From positions 1 through 64,000 of IMG/VR virus record IMGVR_UViG_3300009177_000034: a DNA stretch of 64,000 nucleotides, one strand, 5' to 3'. The notes beneath the pieces were generated by a model that searched no databases, had not been told where the DNA came from, and saw nothing but the letters and a program-made list of their open reading frames with translations. Both the position numbers and the translations under genes were made by a program. This stretch comes from a virus. Within the stretch, counting starts at the first letter, position 1; each line of letters opens with the position of its first letter. This document shows positions 15,370 to 24,525 of this stretch, in pieces.

Positions 15370-15423
15370 AGGGGCCTCCTATGCTAGGTTGTCCGGGCGA
15401 TGGCGGGCCACGCACGGCGTCCA

Positions 15424-15861
15424 ATGTCGGAGCGCTTCTGGGCGAAGGTCGATAGGAACGGCCCCCTGCATCCCGTCCTCGGCACGTCGTGCTGGCTCTG
15501 GATGGGGGCGCAAGACCGAGGCGGCTACGGACGGCTTGGTCGGCCAGGAAAGCACGGGGGCACTGTCTTGGCGCACCGATATAGCTTTGCCCTGCACGGC
15601 GGCAGCGAAGAACTCCTTGTGCTCCACCGATGCGATAGGCCCGCCTGCGTGAACCCCTCCCACTTGTTCAGCGGGACCGACGCCGACAACCTCGCGGATG
15701 CGCTGTCGAAAGGGCGTGCTTCTTGTCTCCGGTTGGCCGCCATCACCCACTGCCCGCGAGGACACGAGTACTCCTCGGAGAACATCTACCGGAGCCCCAG
15801 GAACCAGAGTCGCGCATGCCGCCAGTGTCGCCGCGCCCGCGATCTGGCCCGACCTCGGTGA
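15424..15861 (+). CDS. HNH homing endonuclease on the plus strand
   Basis: The 145-residue protein runs against all neighbours. It begins [14 protein letters not shown] and has an HNH_3 core ([37 protein letters not shown]) followed by a zinc-like pair ([18 protein letters not shown]). The ATG at 15400 is possible, but related proteins usually begin MxxRFWxKV. It fills the gap between the lipoprotein gene and the downstream late gene, so it is a free-standing homing gene inserted between genes. Expression must come from its own plus-strand signals. Confidence 0.88.
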   Translation: MSERFWAKVDRNGPLHPVLGTSCWLWMGAQDRGGYGRLGRPGKHGGTVLAHRYSFALHGGSEELLVLHRCDRPACVNPSHLFSGTDADNLADALSKGRASCLRLAAITHCPRGHEYSSENIYRSPRNQSRACRQCRRARDLARPR

Positions 15862-15866
15862 GGGCG

Positions 15867-16232
15867 TCACTTTTTAGAATCCACCACCGAGCGGAGGGCG
15901 ACATACCGCGACTCCAGGGTGGCAAGCTGCCCGTCCACGGTCGCGCGGGCGGCCGCGTCCGGGCCGCTGCGGACGGCGCGCCACTGGGTCGTGAGGGCGG
16001 GGAGCGCCGTCTTGGCGCCGGCGACGTAGGCGTTCCAGGCCGTCACTTCGGCGGGCGTGACCTTGTTCGCCGCGCTCAGGGCCACATAGTCGGCCTGGGT
16101 CGTGACGATGCCGGTGGCGAGCGTCAGCAGGCGGTCGTCGGCCGTCGGGGCCGGCGGCGTCGACAGCGACGCGCAGCCGACGACGATGAAGGCCAGGGCC
16201 AGCAGCACGGGGAGCAGGAGGAGTCGACGCAT
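15867..16232 (-). CDS. Lipoprotein (outer spanin candidate)
   Basis: The 121-residue protein starts at ATG 16232 behind AAGGAG. It has a lipoprotein signal peptide (MRRLLLLPVLLALAFIVVGC) with a lipobox ending in Cys20, then a helical soluble part (AEVTAWNAYVAGAKTALP). Export and lipidation are well supported. A lipoprotein near a cell wall hydrolase and membrane proteins could be an outer-membrane spanin subunit, which would imply a Gram-negative host, but no sequence match to spanins is claimed. Confidence 0.8.
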   Translation of the reverse strand: MRRLLLLPVLLALAFIVVGCASLSTPPAPTADDRLLTLATGIVTTQADYVALSAANKVTPAEVTAWNAYVAGAKTALPALTTQWRAVRSGPDAAARATVDGQLATLESRYVALRSVVDSKK

Positions 16233-16345
16233 GGCGGGGTTCTCCTTCGCCCAGTCGGGCGGGTTGAAGGCGGAGTGGTGCCACCAGTAGACCCGACGCG
16301 GGGGCCCGGCAACAGGGGACCTTAGTCCACCGTCGCCTGGCCCCC

Positions 16346-16750
16346 TCACGGCCCCTTCGGTCCGATCTGCTTTTGCAGGTCCGCGATCCGGTCTTTCGTT
16401 TCCTGCTGGGTCGGTTCCTTGATCGAGGCGTACGCCTGCGAGGCGTTCCAGCGCGCCATGATCTCCACCGCCAGCACCGGGGCCACCGCCGCCTTGACTT
16501 CCGGGGCCAGGTCCGGGCTGGTCTTGACGTACTCCAGGATGGCCTCCGGTGACTTCGGGTGCAGCCGGGGGTTGGTCACCGAGTACATCGTCGCGGCGAC
16601 AACGAAGCCGTACACGCCGCCCATCGCGAGTTCGAACCACGTCGCCGTCCGGTTCAGTTGGTAGGCGCCCGAAAACCCGCTGATGAACGCCAGCACGTGC
16701 AGCGCGATCTCTTGCAGGGTGACGGTCTGGATGGATTCACGGAGGGTCAT
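16346..16750 (-). CDS. Membrane protein with two helices (holin candidate)
   Basis: The 134-residue protein begins MTLRESIQTVTLQEI, with hydrophobic stretches IALHVLAFISGFSGAY and MGGVYGFVVAATMYSV, then a soluble charged tail (AVEIMARWNASQAYASI, DRIADLQKQIG). Two transmembrane segments plus a cytoplasmic or periplasmic tail fit a holin or inner spanin. It is the second gene of the lysis region. Confidence 0.65.
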   Translation of the reverse strand: MTLRESIQTVTLQEIALHVLAFISGFSGAYQLNRTATWFELAMGGVYGFVVAATMYSVTNPRLHPKSPEAILEYVKTSPDLAPEVKAAVAPVLAVEIMARWNASQAYASIKEPTQQETKDRIADLQKQIGPKGP

Positions 16751-16760
16751 GCGCGGCCTT

Positions 16761-17621
16761 TCATCGCGGGCGGGTCGTCGACCGCGTGTCCGTCTCGGTG
16801 CCGCCGCCGCTCGGGTTGAAGCCGCCGGGCGACGGCGGGGCATAGATCACTTGCGGCGTCGGCGCCGTGAGCCGCGCCATGAGCGGCGCGCCGATCAGGG
16901 CGACGATGAGCCCGCCCACGGCGAGGAGGATCGCCACCGTCGAGGAGATGCCCTCGCTTTTGCCGGTGTTCGTCGACTGCGTGCGCGCCATGGCCTCGAC
17001 GAGCCCCTGGAGCTTATCCATCTGCGGGTCGACGACCGTCTGCTTCCCCTTGCCCTCGGACAGCGCGAGTTCGATGGCCTGCAGGCGCTTGGTGGTGTCG
17101 TTGTACTGCGCGGAACTGCGCGCCTCCGCCGCCAGGGCCGTGTCGGAGACCTGCTTCTGGAGCGTCGTGGCCACGTCCGTCGTCTGCGCCGCGAGCGTCG
17201 AGATGGCCAGGTTGGCCGCCGTCGTGGCCTTCGCCACGTCCTCGCGGTCGACCTGGCGGATGCTGTCCAGGCGGCCCGCCTCCGCGTGCAGGAGCTTGTT
17301 CTGGAAGTCCTCGCGCATGGTGGCGATTTGGGTCTCAAGCTGGGCGCGCAGCAGGAGCAGTTCCTTGGTGTGCGCGTGCTGGAGGTCCGAGATTTCCCGG
17401 TCCTTTTCGCGCAGGTCGTCCTGGCGGCGCACCGCCGCCTCGTTCAGGGCAATGACGTTCGCGGTCGGATCGATGACGGGATTCCCCAGGAAGTCCACCC
17501 CTTGGCCGTGGGGCGGGACGGTGACGGTGCCCCGCGGCGCCGGCGGCGGCGTGCGCGTCATCGCGCGGCGGACCGCGCTGGGCGGCGCGTCGTCTGGCTT
17601 CGTCTCCCGTCGTCGGCTCAC
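16761..17621 (-). CDS. Coiled-coil protein with C-terminal membrane anchor
   Basis: GTG 17621 follows GGGGAC. The 286-residue protein has a proline-rich N-terminus, a long coiled coil from about residue 55 to 215 (VRRQDDLREKDREISDLQHA, ELLLLRAQLETQIATMREDF) and a transmembrane helix near residue 230-255 (STVAILLAVGGLIVALIGA). It opens the envelope and lysis region after the last fibre gene. A long coiled coil bridging from a membrane anchor recalls spanin-like or injection-related proteins; this is inference. Confidence 0.7.
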   Translation of the reverse strand: MSRRRETKPDDAPPSAVRRAMTRTPPPAPRGTVTVPPHGQGVDFLGNPVIDPTANVIALNEAAVRRQDDLREKDREISDLQHAHTKELLLLRAQLETQIATMREDFQNKLLHAEAGRLDSIRQVDREDVAKATTAANLAISTLAAQTTDVATTLQKQVSDTALAAEARSSAQYNDTTKRLQAIELALSEGKGKQTVVDPQMDKLQGLVEAMARTQSTNTGKSEGISSTVAILLAVGGLIVALIGAPLMARLTAPTPQVIYAPPSPGGFNPSGGGTETDTRSTTRPR

Positions 17622-17706
17622 CTCGGGCCGTCCCCTGGGCGCTGCGGTCGCGGTGCCGCCCCTAGCATAGCGGCCCGGCCGCGGCGGGCCCCTATTCCAC
17701 GTGCCG

Positions 17707-18258
17707 TCACCCGGCCTCCGCCGCGAAGGTGGCGACGCGGTGCTGCACCGTCGAGGCCCCCGGCGTCAGGACGAAGAAGCCGACGGCCCCCGTGCACACC
17801 TGGCCGACCGCCGCGGCGAGTTGCACCTGGTTCAGCGTCAGCGACACGGCCGCGCCGAGGGCCTCGGCCTCCAGGGCGAACGGCACGTGCGGCGTGGGGT
17901 TGGCCACCCGCGCCGCCCGGAGGACCTGCTCCCGCCCGTTGACGACCTCGGCGATGCGGACGAGCGGGCTCCCGCCGGCCTGGCGGTAGACGGTCAGGAA
18001 GTTCAAGGGGTCCTGATAGCGGAGCAGCAGGCCGAAGCGGGGCCCCTGGGCCACGTCGCCGCACGTGAAGCGCGCCCGGACCGTCTGGTCCGCCGTCGCC
18101 ACGTCCAGGCGGAGGGCGACGTGGAGGCCCGGGCGCGGCCAGGTCTCGGCGGCCCCCTGGTGGATCGCGTACCCCCCGAGGGGCACCGTCCAGTCGGTCG
18201 CGAGGGGGCCGTCGGGGCGGTCGAAGAAGTCGGCGACGAGGCGGGGCGCTGGCGGCAT
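17707..18258 (-). CDS. Jelly-roll (LamG/DUF1080-like) virion protein
   Basis: ATG 18258 follows GGAGAGGG. The 183-residue protein has the pattern of a concanavalin-like lectin domain: FFDRPDGPLATDWTV, WPRPGLHVALRL, RFGLLLRYQDPLNFLTVYR and VGFFVLTPGASTVQH. Such domains bind carbohydrate and occur as accessory fibre or tail proteins. As the last gene of the tail block it may decorate the fibre and contact the host surface. Confidence 0.7.
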   Translation of the reverse strand: MPPAPRLVADFFDRPDGPLATDWTVPLGGYAIHQGAAETWPRPGLHVALRLDVATADQTVRARFTCGDVAQGPRFGLLLRYQDPLNFLTVYRQAGGSPLVRIAEVVNGREQVLRAARVANPTPHVPFALEAEALGAAVSLTLNQVQLAAAVGQVCTGAVGFFVLTPGASTVQHRVATFAAEAG

Positions 18259-18273
18259 GGGGTCGCCCTCTCC

Positions 18274-20919
18274 CTAGCGTTCGGGGCGGATGGTCTGCAG
18301 CGAGGGCCCCTGGGTGGCCCGGCGCTCGACACCCCCCGTCCGCGGCAGCGTGGCGCCCCGCTCCACCTCGACCAGCCCGGGCACGCCCGGCGCCGTGGGC
18401 GCGAGACTGACGAGCTTGCCCTTCGGCGTCAGCGTGGCGTCGACCTCGGGGTAGAACTTCGTGGTGGGGTCGAGTGTCGGCAGCCCTTTCGCGTCCCAGG
18501 CGACGATAAAGCGCCCGCCATCGGCGAGCGCCCCGGGCCGGGGCACGGGCGGATACGTCAGCGCGCGGAGGGCCCGCTCGGCCGGGGGTGGCGCGTCGCG
18601 CGTGTAGAGCATGTCGGGCCGCAGCAGGTGCCAGTACCGCTCCCCGGCGTGGCTCGGGGTGCCCGCATGGGCGGGGTCCGGGTCCTCGGGCAGAAACTCG
18701 TCGAGCACGAGGCGCTTCGGATTCGTCGGCGTGTCGTCGGCGTGCGTCACCAGCGCGATGCGGCGCGTGGCCCCCGTCGTCAGGTTCGACAGCAGCGCCT
18801 CGCGCCACTGCTCGCTGAATGCCGCGCCGAGGGGCTGATACGACCGATACCACAGCGCGTGGGACAGGCTCGCGCTCAACACCCGCTGCTCGGGCGAGGA
18901 GAACCGACGCAGCTCGACCCACCAGCCGCTCTCGGCCGTCCCGCCCGCGGCCAGCGGCACCACCTTGTGCGTATCCAGGTCGACGGACCAGGCGCTCATC
19001 CAGCTTCGGGCGAGGCCCGCGCCCGTCGGCGTGTAGGACTTGAACGCGAGCAGAATGACGCGCCCGAGGGCCAGCGTGGGCGCCTGGCCGGGCGTGGCGG
19101 GCCGCAGGCGCCCGGGCACGTAGAAGCCCGAGAAGGCAATTCCCGTGGTGCGCTCGGTGATGGTCTCGTGTTGGGTCACGGTCAGATGCGCGTTGTAGTA
19201 GCTGGCGGCCAGCGTGTCGGCCGAGTCCGAGTAGTAGCCGTCCCCGAGGTTGGCGTCGCTGGCGTGCCCGTTCATGTGCGTCAGCGCGGTGCTGGGCCCG
19301 GGGTACTGGCCCCGATAGACCAGCGTCTCGTCGCGCGTGGCAAACCAGCGCTTGGTCAGGTCCGGGCCCATGGGCGCCTCGCCCAGGGCCGCGAGCAGGG
19401 CGGGATCGACGCACACGTCCGCGCGCGCATAGGTGCGCTCCGCCGCCCAGGCCACGGTGGGCGTCGTCAAGGGGGTCACGGCGGGGTCGACAAACGCCCC
19501 GGTGCCGAAGCTGACGCCCCCCAGCCCCGCCCCGCCGATGGTGCCCGTGTGGACCGTGCCCTCGTACCCGTCGGGAGCGGTCGCCATGGCGACCGGCAGG
19601 AACTCCCACACGCCCCCCTCGAACGGGGCCCAGCGCCCGGCGGGCCAGCGGGACGGATCGAAGGTCCGCGTCTGCGTGGTGTCGGTGGTGACCGGGACGC
19701 GGTCGACCGTCGCGCTGCCCACGGCGAGCAGGTTGCGCACGGTATCGGTGAGCGTGGCGTCGACCGCCGTTTTCCACAGCACCGTGCCCGTCGTGCCATT
19801 GATGAGGAACAGGTGGCGCTCGTCGGGCTCCAGGCGCACGGTGCTCGCGACGCCCGGCGCGACGACGCCCGTGGGGATCGGCGTCGTGACCGCCCACAGG
19901 TCGACGGTCACGGTATAGATCAGGTCATGGGCGTCGTTCAGCGTGACGCCGAGCATGTGGGCGCTCGGCTGCTTGAACAGCGGCGGCCCGTAGGGCGCAA
20001 ACCGGGCTTCGGTCAGCCGCACCGGCCACGTCGCCGTCACGGCATAACTCGCGGGGTTCTGGGGATCATCCCCCACCGTTGTCGTCCGCGCGTCGGTCAC
20101 GTCCACGTCTGCGCCGAGCAGGCCCAGGCCGTCGGCGGGGACCGGCGTATGGCCCGCATCGCTCAAAGTCTCCGGCCACGCGCGCGGCGTCGTGACTTCG
20201 GTCGCGACCTCGGTCACGGTCAGGCGGGTGCGCGTGCGCGTGCCGGTCGCCGTGCCCGTCAGCGTGAGCAGCAGCGGCTCTTTGTCCCACGGGTGCTCCG
20301 TCCGCACGTAGCTCACCGCGCCGACGCGCGCGCCTTGCGGCTTGTTGGGCGTGCGCGCCAGCGTGAACACGCTGTAGGTGTCGGACGGCCCCGCCCAGCG
20401 CGCGACGAACGACGCGCCGTCCGTGCCCCATTGCACGAAGTCGAAGCCCGGAAAGAGGTCGCTCGTCCGCGCGTCCATGAACTCCCGCACGGTGGGGGCC
20501 GGGCCGCCGCCCGTCGCGCCGGCCATGCGGAGGGGTTGGACGGTGCGCGCGTTGCGAAACCAGACCGTCCCGTCCACCTGGTGGATGAAGATCTCCTCGA
20601 CGAGGGGGTCCGTGACCGCCCCGAGCGGCGGCACGGGCATCCCACGGCGGGCCTCGTGCTTCAGGACGAGCCGCCGCCGCGGCGTCCGCGTCGTGGCCCC
20701 CGGCGGGCGGCTGTAGAGGACGGGCACCTGGTCGCCGGCCTCGATGCCCTTCGCCACCCCGCTGGTGCGGAGGGCGTCGCCGCCCACCAGCACGTCGCCG
20801 TCGCCCAGGACGGCCTGCACCGGCTCCGTCTTGACGAAGGGGACCTTGCGCTTGCCCAGGATGTAGTCCAGGGCCGCGGTGATCGCGGCCGTCAGGTTCG
20901 GGCTGTCGCCGCTCGCCAT
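18274..20919 (-). CDS. Large tail-associated structural protein
   Basis: The 881-residue beta-rich protein begins MASGDSPNLTAAITAALDYI. Long strings of strand-forming sequence (EEIFIHQVDGTVWFRN, RLVLKHEARRGMPV, RHLFLINGTTGTVLW) and many aromatic and threonine residues resemble tail or baseplate proteins. No catalytic motif is visible. It follows the small OB-like gene and precedes the lectin-like gene, at the distal end of the tail operon, where fibres and receptor-binding proteins lie. Confidence 0.65.
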   Translation of the reverse strand: MASGDSPNLTAAITAALDYILGKRKVPFVKTEPVQAVLGDGDVLVGGDALRTSGVAKGIEAGDQVPVLYSRPPGATTRTPRRRLVLKHEARRGMPVPPLGAVTDPLVEEIFIHQVDGTVWFRNARTVQPLRMAGATGGGPAPTVREFMDARTSDLFPGFDFVQWGTDGASFVARWAGPSDTYSVFTLARTPNKPQGARVGAVSYVRTEHPWDKEPLLLTLTGTATGTRTRTRLTVTEVATEVTTPRAWPETLSDAGHTPVPADGLGLLGADVDVTDARTTTVGDDPQNPASYAVTATWPVRLTEARFAPYGPPLFKQPSAHMLGVTLNDAHDLIYTVTVDLWAVTTPIPTGVVAPGVASTVRLEPDERHLFLINGTTGTVLWKTAVDATLTDTVRNLLAVGSATVDRVPVTTDTTQTRTFDPSRWPAGRWAPFEGGVWEFLPVAMATAPDGYEGTVHTGTIGGAGLGGVSFGTGAFVDPAVTPLTTPTVAWAAERTYARADVCVDPALLAALGEAPMGPDLTKRWFATRDETLVYRGQYPGPSTALTHMNGHASDANLGDGYYSDSADTLAASYYNAHLTVTQHETITERTTGIAFSGFYVPGRLRPATPGQAPTLALGRVILLAFKSYTPTGAGLARSWMSAWSVDLDTHKVVPLAAGGTAESGWWVELRRFSSPEQRVLSASLSHALWYRSYQPLGAAFSEQWREALLSNLTTGATRRIALVTHADDTPTNPKRLVLDEFLPEDPDPAHAGTPSHAGERYWHLLRPDMLYTRDAPPPAERALRALTYPPVPRPGALADGGRFIVAWDAKGLPTLDPTTKFYPEVDATLTPKGKLVSLAPTAPGVPGLVEVERGATLPRTGGVERRATQGPSLQTIRPER

Positions 20920-20920
20920 G

Positions 20921-21160
20921 TCACGGCCCCCCTAGCAGGGTATATTTGCCGCCCGTCGACTTGACCAGGTGCACGACCATCCCGGCCTGCATCGGCTGGT
21001 CTGTCGCGGGCTGGACGAGCACGATGAGGCCCTCGACCCGGCAGTAGACGCTGCCGTCGACGCGCAGTTCGGTGACGACGCCCGTCCGCACGATCTGATT
21101 TTGCTTCGCGACGAGCGCCTGCACCGCGCCCGTGAGCGTCGTCGACGTGCGGGCGGCCAT
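20921..21160 (-). CDS. Small OB-fold-like tail protein
   Basis: The 79-residue protein starts at ATG 21160, sharing a base with the stop of the Ig-repeat protein. Alternating strands (GVVTELRVDGSVYCRVEGLIVLV, AGMVVHLVKSTGGKYTLLGG) resemble the small OB or spike-type domains found in tail hubs. It may plug or extend the hub made by the upstream protein. Confidence 0.6.
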   Translation of the reverse strand: MAARTSTTLTGAVQALVAKQNQIVRTGVVTELRVDGSVYCRVEGLIVLVQPATDQPMQAGMVVHLVKSTGGKYTLLGGP

Positions 21161-24100
21161 CAGAGCGTCCCCGTCGGCGTCCAGGCCAGCGCGCGCATGT
21201 CCTTGGTGAAGGCCGGCGGGGTGGCGCCCTCGTCGTAGGTCAGCGTCAGGGTCTGCAGCAGGGCGGGCGGCAGCGGCAGCGGGTCGCCGGCGCCGTCGAC
21301 GACGCCCGTGAACTGGACGATGGAGCCGCGCCGCACCCACGGGATGTTCACCCCCACGAAGGACAGTTCGACCTGCCACAGGCCCGACGTGGCCCGCAGT
21401 TGCGCCAGGATGAACTGGAGGTCGTCCATGTCGAGGTTCTCGTTCTCGTAGCTGACGGCCTCGGCGCCGAGCGCGCTGCTGATCCGGGCCACGAGCGTGA
21501 AGCGGTCGGGCTCGTCCTCGGGCCCGCCCTCGACGGTGATGTGGGCCCGGGTGGTGACGGCCTTGTAGGTGATGCTGTCGAGGGGTTGGAAGAAGGCCGT
21601 CACCGTGAAGGTGGCCGAGTCCTCGGTCCAGACCACCGTCCCGTCGGCCACCGTCCCGCTCACCGGCCAGGCCGGCGTCGTGGGGCCCGTCGTGCCCGGC
21701 GTCGACGCGCGGAAGAACTGGCCGGCCCCGACGCGGACGGTGTCGCCCGCGGCGTAGACCGTGCCCCCCGCCCAGGCCCCGCGGCTGGCCGTGACCAGGC
21801 CGCGGCTCACCGTGCGGCCGGCCCCCGGGGTGTAGGTGAAGGTGCCCGGGACCACCAGGTGCTCGGGCCCGGGCGTCACGGCCACGGCCGTGAGCGCCGC
21901 GTCCAGGAGGGCCCCGGTCGCCATGGGGCTCGGCGGGTCCCAGCGAATCTCGGGCTCCAGCAGGCCCAGGGTGTCCGTGACGCTCGCGCCGATGCTGACG
22001 ACCTGCGTCGTCTCGACGGCCTTGTAGCGCGTCAGGTCGTCGGGCGTGAACGTCAGCGTGATCTCGATGCCGGTCTGGAGGGCCCACTCCACGGTGAAGT
22101 CGGTCACGCTGGTCGGCGCCGCCGGGTCCGAGGCGTCGGGCCAGTCGGGGGCCCCGCCGCCGCTGGTGCCGGCCGCCGCCACGCGCCAGACGCGCCCGCC
22201 GCCGCCGACGGAGTCGCCGCTGCTGTAGACCGTCCCCGGCTCCCACCCGCGGCTGGCGGCGACGAGGCCGTAGCTGACCAGGGTCCCCGGCCCGGGGCTG
22301 TAGGCGTAGGTGCCGCTGACCGGCAGGTGCGCCTCGTCGTCGGGCACGGGGTCGTCATGCGGGATGGTGGGGTCCACGGCCAGGGCGTTGCACGCCGGCG
22401 CGAGGGGGCCGTCGAGGCCGATGGGCCCCGGCGTCCAGCGCAGGTCGGGGGTCAGCAGGTCCGAGGCGTCCTCGTCGTCCATGTCCGTGACGTTGATGCT
22501 CTGCTCGGCCGTGACGACCTTCCAGGTGGCGGCGTCCTCAGGGTAGAAGGTGACGCGGAGGGTGATGTCGCTGGCGTTCACCTGCCAGACGACCGTCCCG
22601 TCCGGGACACTGGGCGTCGGCGGGAAGGTGCCGCTGCCCGGCGGGGTCTCAACCGGCGCGGCGGGCCAGGCGGGGGCGCCGCCGCCCGAGGTCCCGGGCA
22701 CCGCGGCGCGCCAGACGCGCCCGGCGGCCGCCACGGAGTCGCCGCTCGCATAGACCGTGGCCGCCTCCCACCCGCCGCGGCTGGCCATCACCAGGCCGGG
22801 GCCCGCGATGGTGTCGAACGGCAGGCTGTACTCGAAGGTGCCGTAGACCGGCAGGTGCGCGGCGTCCGGGGTGACGGCCGAGGCGTTGCAGGCCGCGTCG
22901 AGGGTGTCGCCCAGGTGGACCGCCCCGGGCACCCAGCGAATCTCGGGCGCCTTGAGGCCCAGGCCCTCGCCCATGCGGACGTAGCGGGACTCCGTCGCCC
23001 CGCGGTAGACCGTCGTGTCGTCGGGGACGAAGAAGGCCTGGAGGACGAACGAGTCCGAGTCCTCGATCCACGTCACCGTGCCGTCGGCGACGGGCACGGC
23101 CGGGTCGGGCAGGACGCGGACCGGCCAGGCGGGCGGGCCGCCGCCGCTCGTGCCGCCCGTCGTCGCCCGGAAGAACTGGCTCCCGCCCGCGGAGACCTGG
23201 TCGCCGCTGGCGTAGATGGTGTCGGCCTCCCAGGCCGGCGCGCCGACGAGGCCCAGGTCGGCGACGGTGCCCGCCGGCGGGCCGAAGGTGAAGGTCCCGG
23301 GGACGATGGTGGCGGCCGGGTCCGGGGTGACGGCGAGGGCCTGGAAGCACTCGGGCGGCAGCGGCTGGCCCGCCGCCACCTCGCTCGGGGGGTCCCACCG
23401 GATCTCGGGTTCGATCAGCGAGCCGAAGCCGTCGATGGTGATGCTCGCCTCCGCCGTGACGGTCTTCCAGCGCGTCGTGTCGGCGGGGGTGAAGGTGGCC
23501 GTCAGGGTGATGTCGGTCATGTTCACGGCCCACTCGACGGTGCCGTCCGACACGCTGGGCGTCGGGGGAAAGGTCCCGCTGTCGGGCGGGGTCTCGACGG
23601 GGAGCGGCGGCCAGTCCGGGGGCCCGCTGCCCGACGTGCCGGGGGTGGTCACGCGCCAGACGCGCCCGTCGGCGCTCACGGACTGGCCCGACTTGTAGAT
23701 GGTGTCCGCCGCCCAGGGGCCCTTGCTCGCCACGATGGCGGCGGGGTCGGCGAGGGTCTCGGGGCCGGGGCTGTAGGCGAACTCGCCGGCCACGGGCAGG
23801 TGCGCGTCGTCGGGCGTCACGGCGGTGGCGTTGCAGGCCGGGGCGAGGGGTTCGCCGACGCTCACGGTGCCCGGCTCCCACCGAATCTCGGGCTCCAGCA
23901 GGCCCGCCCCCGGGGCGCTGTGGAAGGCGTGCACGGCCTCGGCCGAGGCGTAGACGGCGGGGTCGTCCGGGGTGAAGGTCGCCGTCACCAGGAACGAGGC
24001 GGAGTCGTCCTCCCAGGCCACCGTGCCGTCGCCGATGCCGTCGACGTGCCCCTCGGCGTCGGCCGTCGGCCAGGCCGGCTCGGCCCCGCCGCTCGTCCCG

Positions 24101-24525
24101 GGCGTCGTCGCGCGCCAGACGCCGACGCCGCCGCTGACGCGGTCGCCGCTGGCGTAGACCGTGCCCGGGGCCCAGGCCCCCTTGTTGGCGCTGACGAGCG
24201 CCGCGCCGGCCAGCGTGCCGGGGCCGGGCGCGTACGCGAAGGCCCCCGGGACGACCGTGTGCGCGGCGTCCGGGGTGACGGCGATGGCGTTGAGGGCGGG
24301 GTCAATGGGTTTGCCCGTGGCGAGCGCGTCGCTCGGCGGGTCCCAGCGAATCTCGGGCTCGATCAGGGTGGCCGGGTCCTTCGTGCCCGTGACGCCGGCC
24401 CCGGTCCCCCCGCTGATCACCCCGCCCGGGCGCTGCCCCGACCCCATCGTCTCGTCGCGCTGCACCAGCGCCCAGGCCGCCGTCCCGCGCAGGTCGGGGT
24501 CCTTGATGGACTCCAGCTTCTCCAC
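21160..24525 (-). CDS. C-terminal Ig-repeat part of giant tail protein (downstream of frameshift)
   Basis: This frame continues the tail hub protein after an apparent -1 shift near 24525; a separate start at ATG 24447 is also possible. It holds six repeats of about 180 residues, each opening with PEIRW- or PDLRW-type blocks (EPEIRWDPPS, APEIRWVPG, TPDLRWTPG). Each repeat has an Ig-like frame (AVTPDAAHTVVPGAF, then TATFTPDD) interrupted by a second module (TVYASGDRVS, RATTPGTSGG, DGTVAWEDD). A non-repeat C-terminus (LDMDDLQFILAQLRA) ends the protein. Repeats of this sort are adhesive and usually extend a tail tip or fibre. Confidence 0.8.
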   Translation of the reverse strand: MEKLESIKDPDLRGTAAWALVQRDETMGSGQRPGGVISGGTGAGVTGTKDPATLIEPEIRWDPPSDALATGKPIDPALNAIAVTPDAAHTVVPGAFAYAPGPGTLAGAALVSANKGAWAPGTVYASGDRVSGGVGVWRATTPGTSGGAEPAWPTADAEGHVDGIGDGTVAWEDDSASFLVTATFTPDDPAVYASAEAVHAFHSAPGAGLLEPEIRWEPGTVSVGEPLAPACNATAVTPDDAHLPVAGEFAYSPGPETLADPAAIVASKGPWAADTIYKSGQSVSADGRVWRVTTPGTSGSGPPDWPPLPVETPPDSGTFPPTPSVSDGTVEWAVNMTDITLTATFTPADTTRWKTVTAEASITIDGFGSLIEPEIRWDPPSEVAAGQPLPPECFQALAVTPDPAATIVPGTFTFGPPAGTVADLGLVGAPAWEADTIYASGDQVSAGGSQFFRATTGGTSGGGPPAWPVRVLPDPAVPVADGTVTWIEDSDSFVLQAFFVPDDTTVYRGATESRYVRMGEGLGLKAPEIRWVPGAVHLGDTLDAACNASAVTPDAAHLPVYGTFEYSLPFDTIAGPGLVMASRGGWEAATVYASGDSVAAAGRVWRAAVPGTSGGGAPAWPAAPVETPPGSGTFPPTPSVPDGTVVWQVNASDITLRVTFYPEDAATWKVVTAEQSINVTDMDDEDASDLLTPDLRWTPGPIGLDGPLAPACNALAVDPTIPHDDPVPDDEAHLPVSGTYAYSPGPGTLVSYGLVAASRGWEPGTVYSSGDSVGGGGRVWRVAAAGTSGGGAPDWPDASDPAAPTSVTDFTVEWALQTGIEITLTFTPDDLTRYKAVETTQVVSIGASVTDTLGLLEPEIRWDPPSPMATGALLDAALTAVAVTPGPEHLVVPGTFTYTPGAGRTVSRGLVTASRGAWAGGTVYAAGDTVRVGAGQFFRASTPGTTGPTTPAWPVSGTVADGTVVWTEDSATFTVTAFFQPLDSITYKAVTTRAHITVEGGPEDEPDRFTLVARISSALGAEAVSYENENLDMDDLQFILAQLRATSGLWQVELSFVGVNIPWVRRGSIVQFTGVVDGAGDPLPLPPALLQTLTLTYDEGATPPAFTKDMRALAWTPTGTL

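Noticed and set aside
17701-20964. A 1,087-residue open frame on the plus strand over the tail genes
   Set aside because: It is antisense to two clear minus-strand structural genes, is arginine/glycine/histidine-rich and lacks any domain-like pattern; high GC keeps such frames open by chance.
24447-24449. ATG 24447 as the start of an independent 1,095-residue Ig-repeat gene
   Set aside because: The 25 residues before it in the same frame look like real coding that continues the upstream protein, so a frame break is the simpler reading; it is kept as an alternative.
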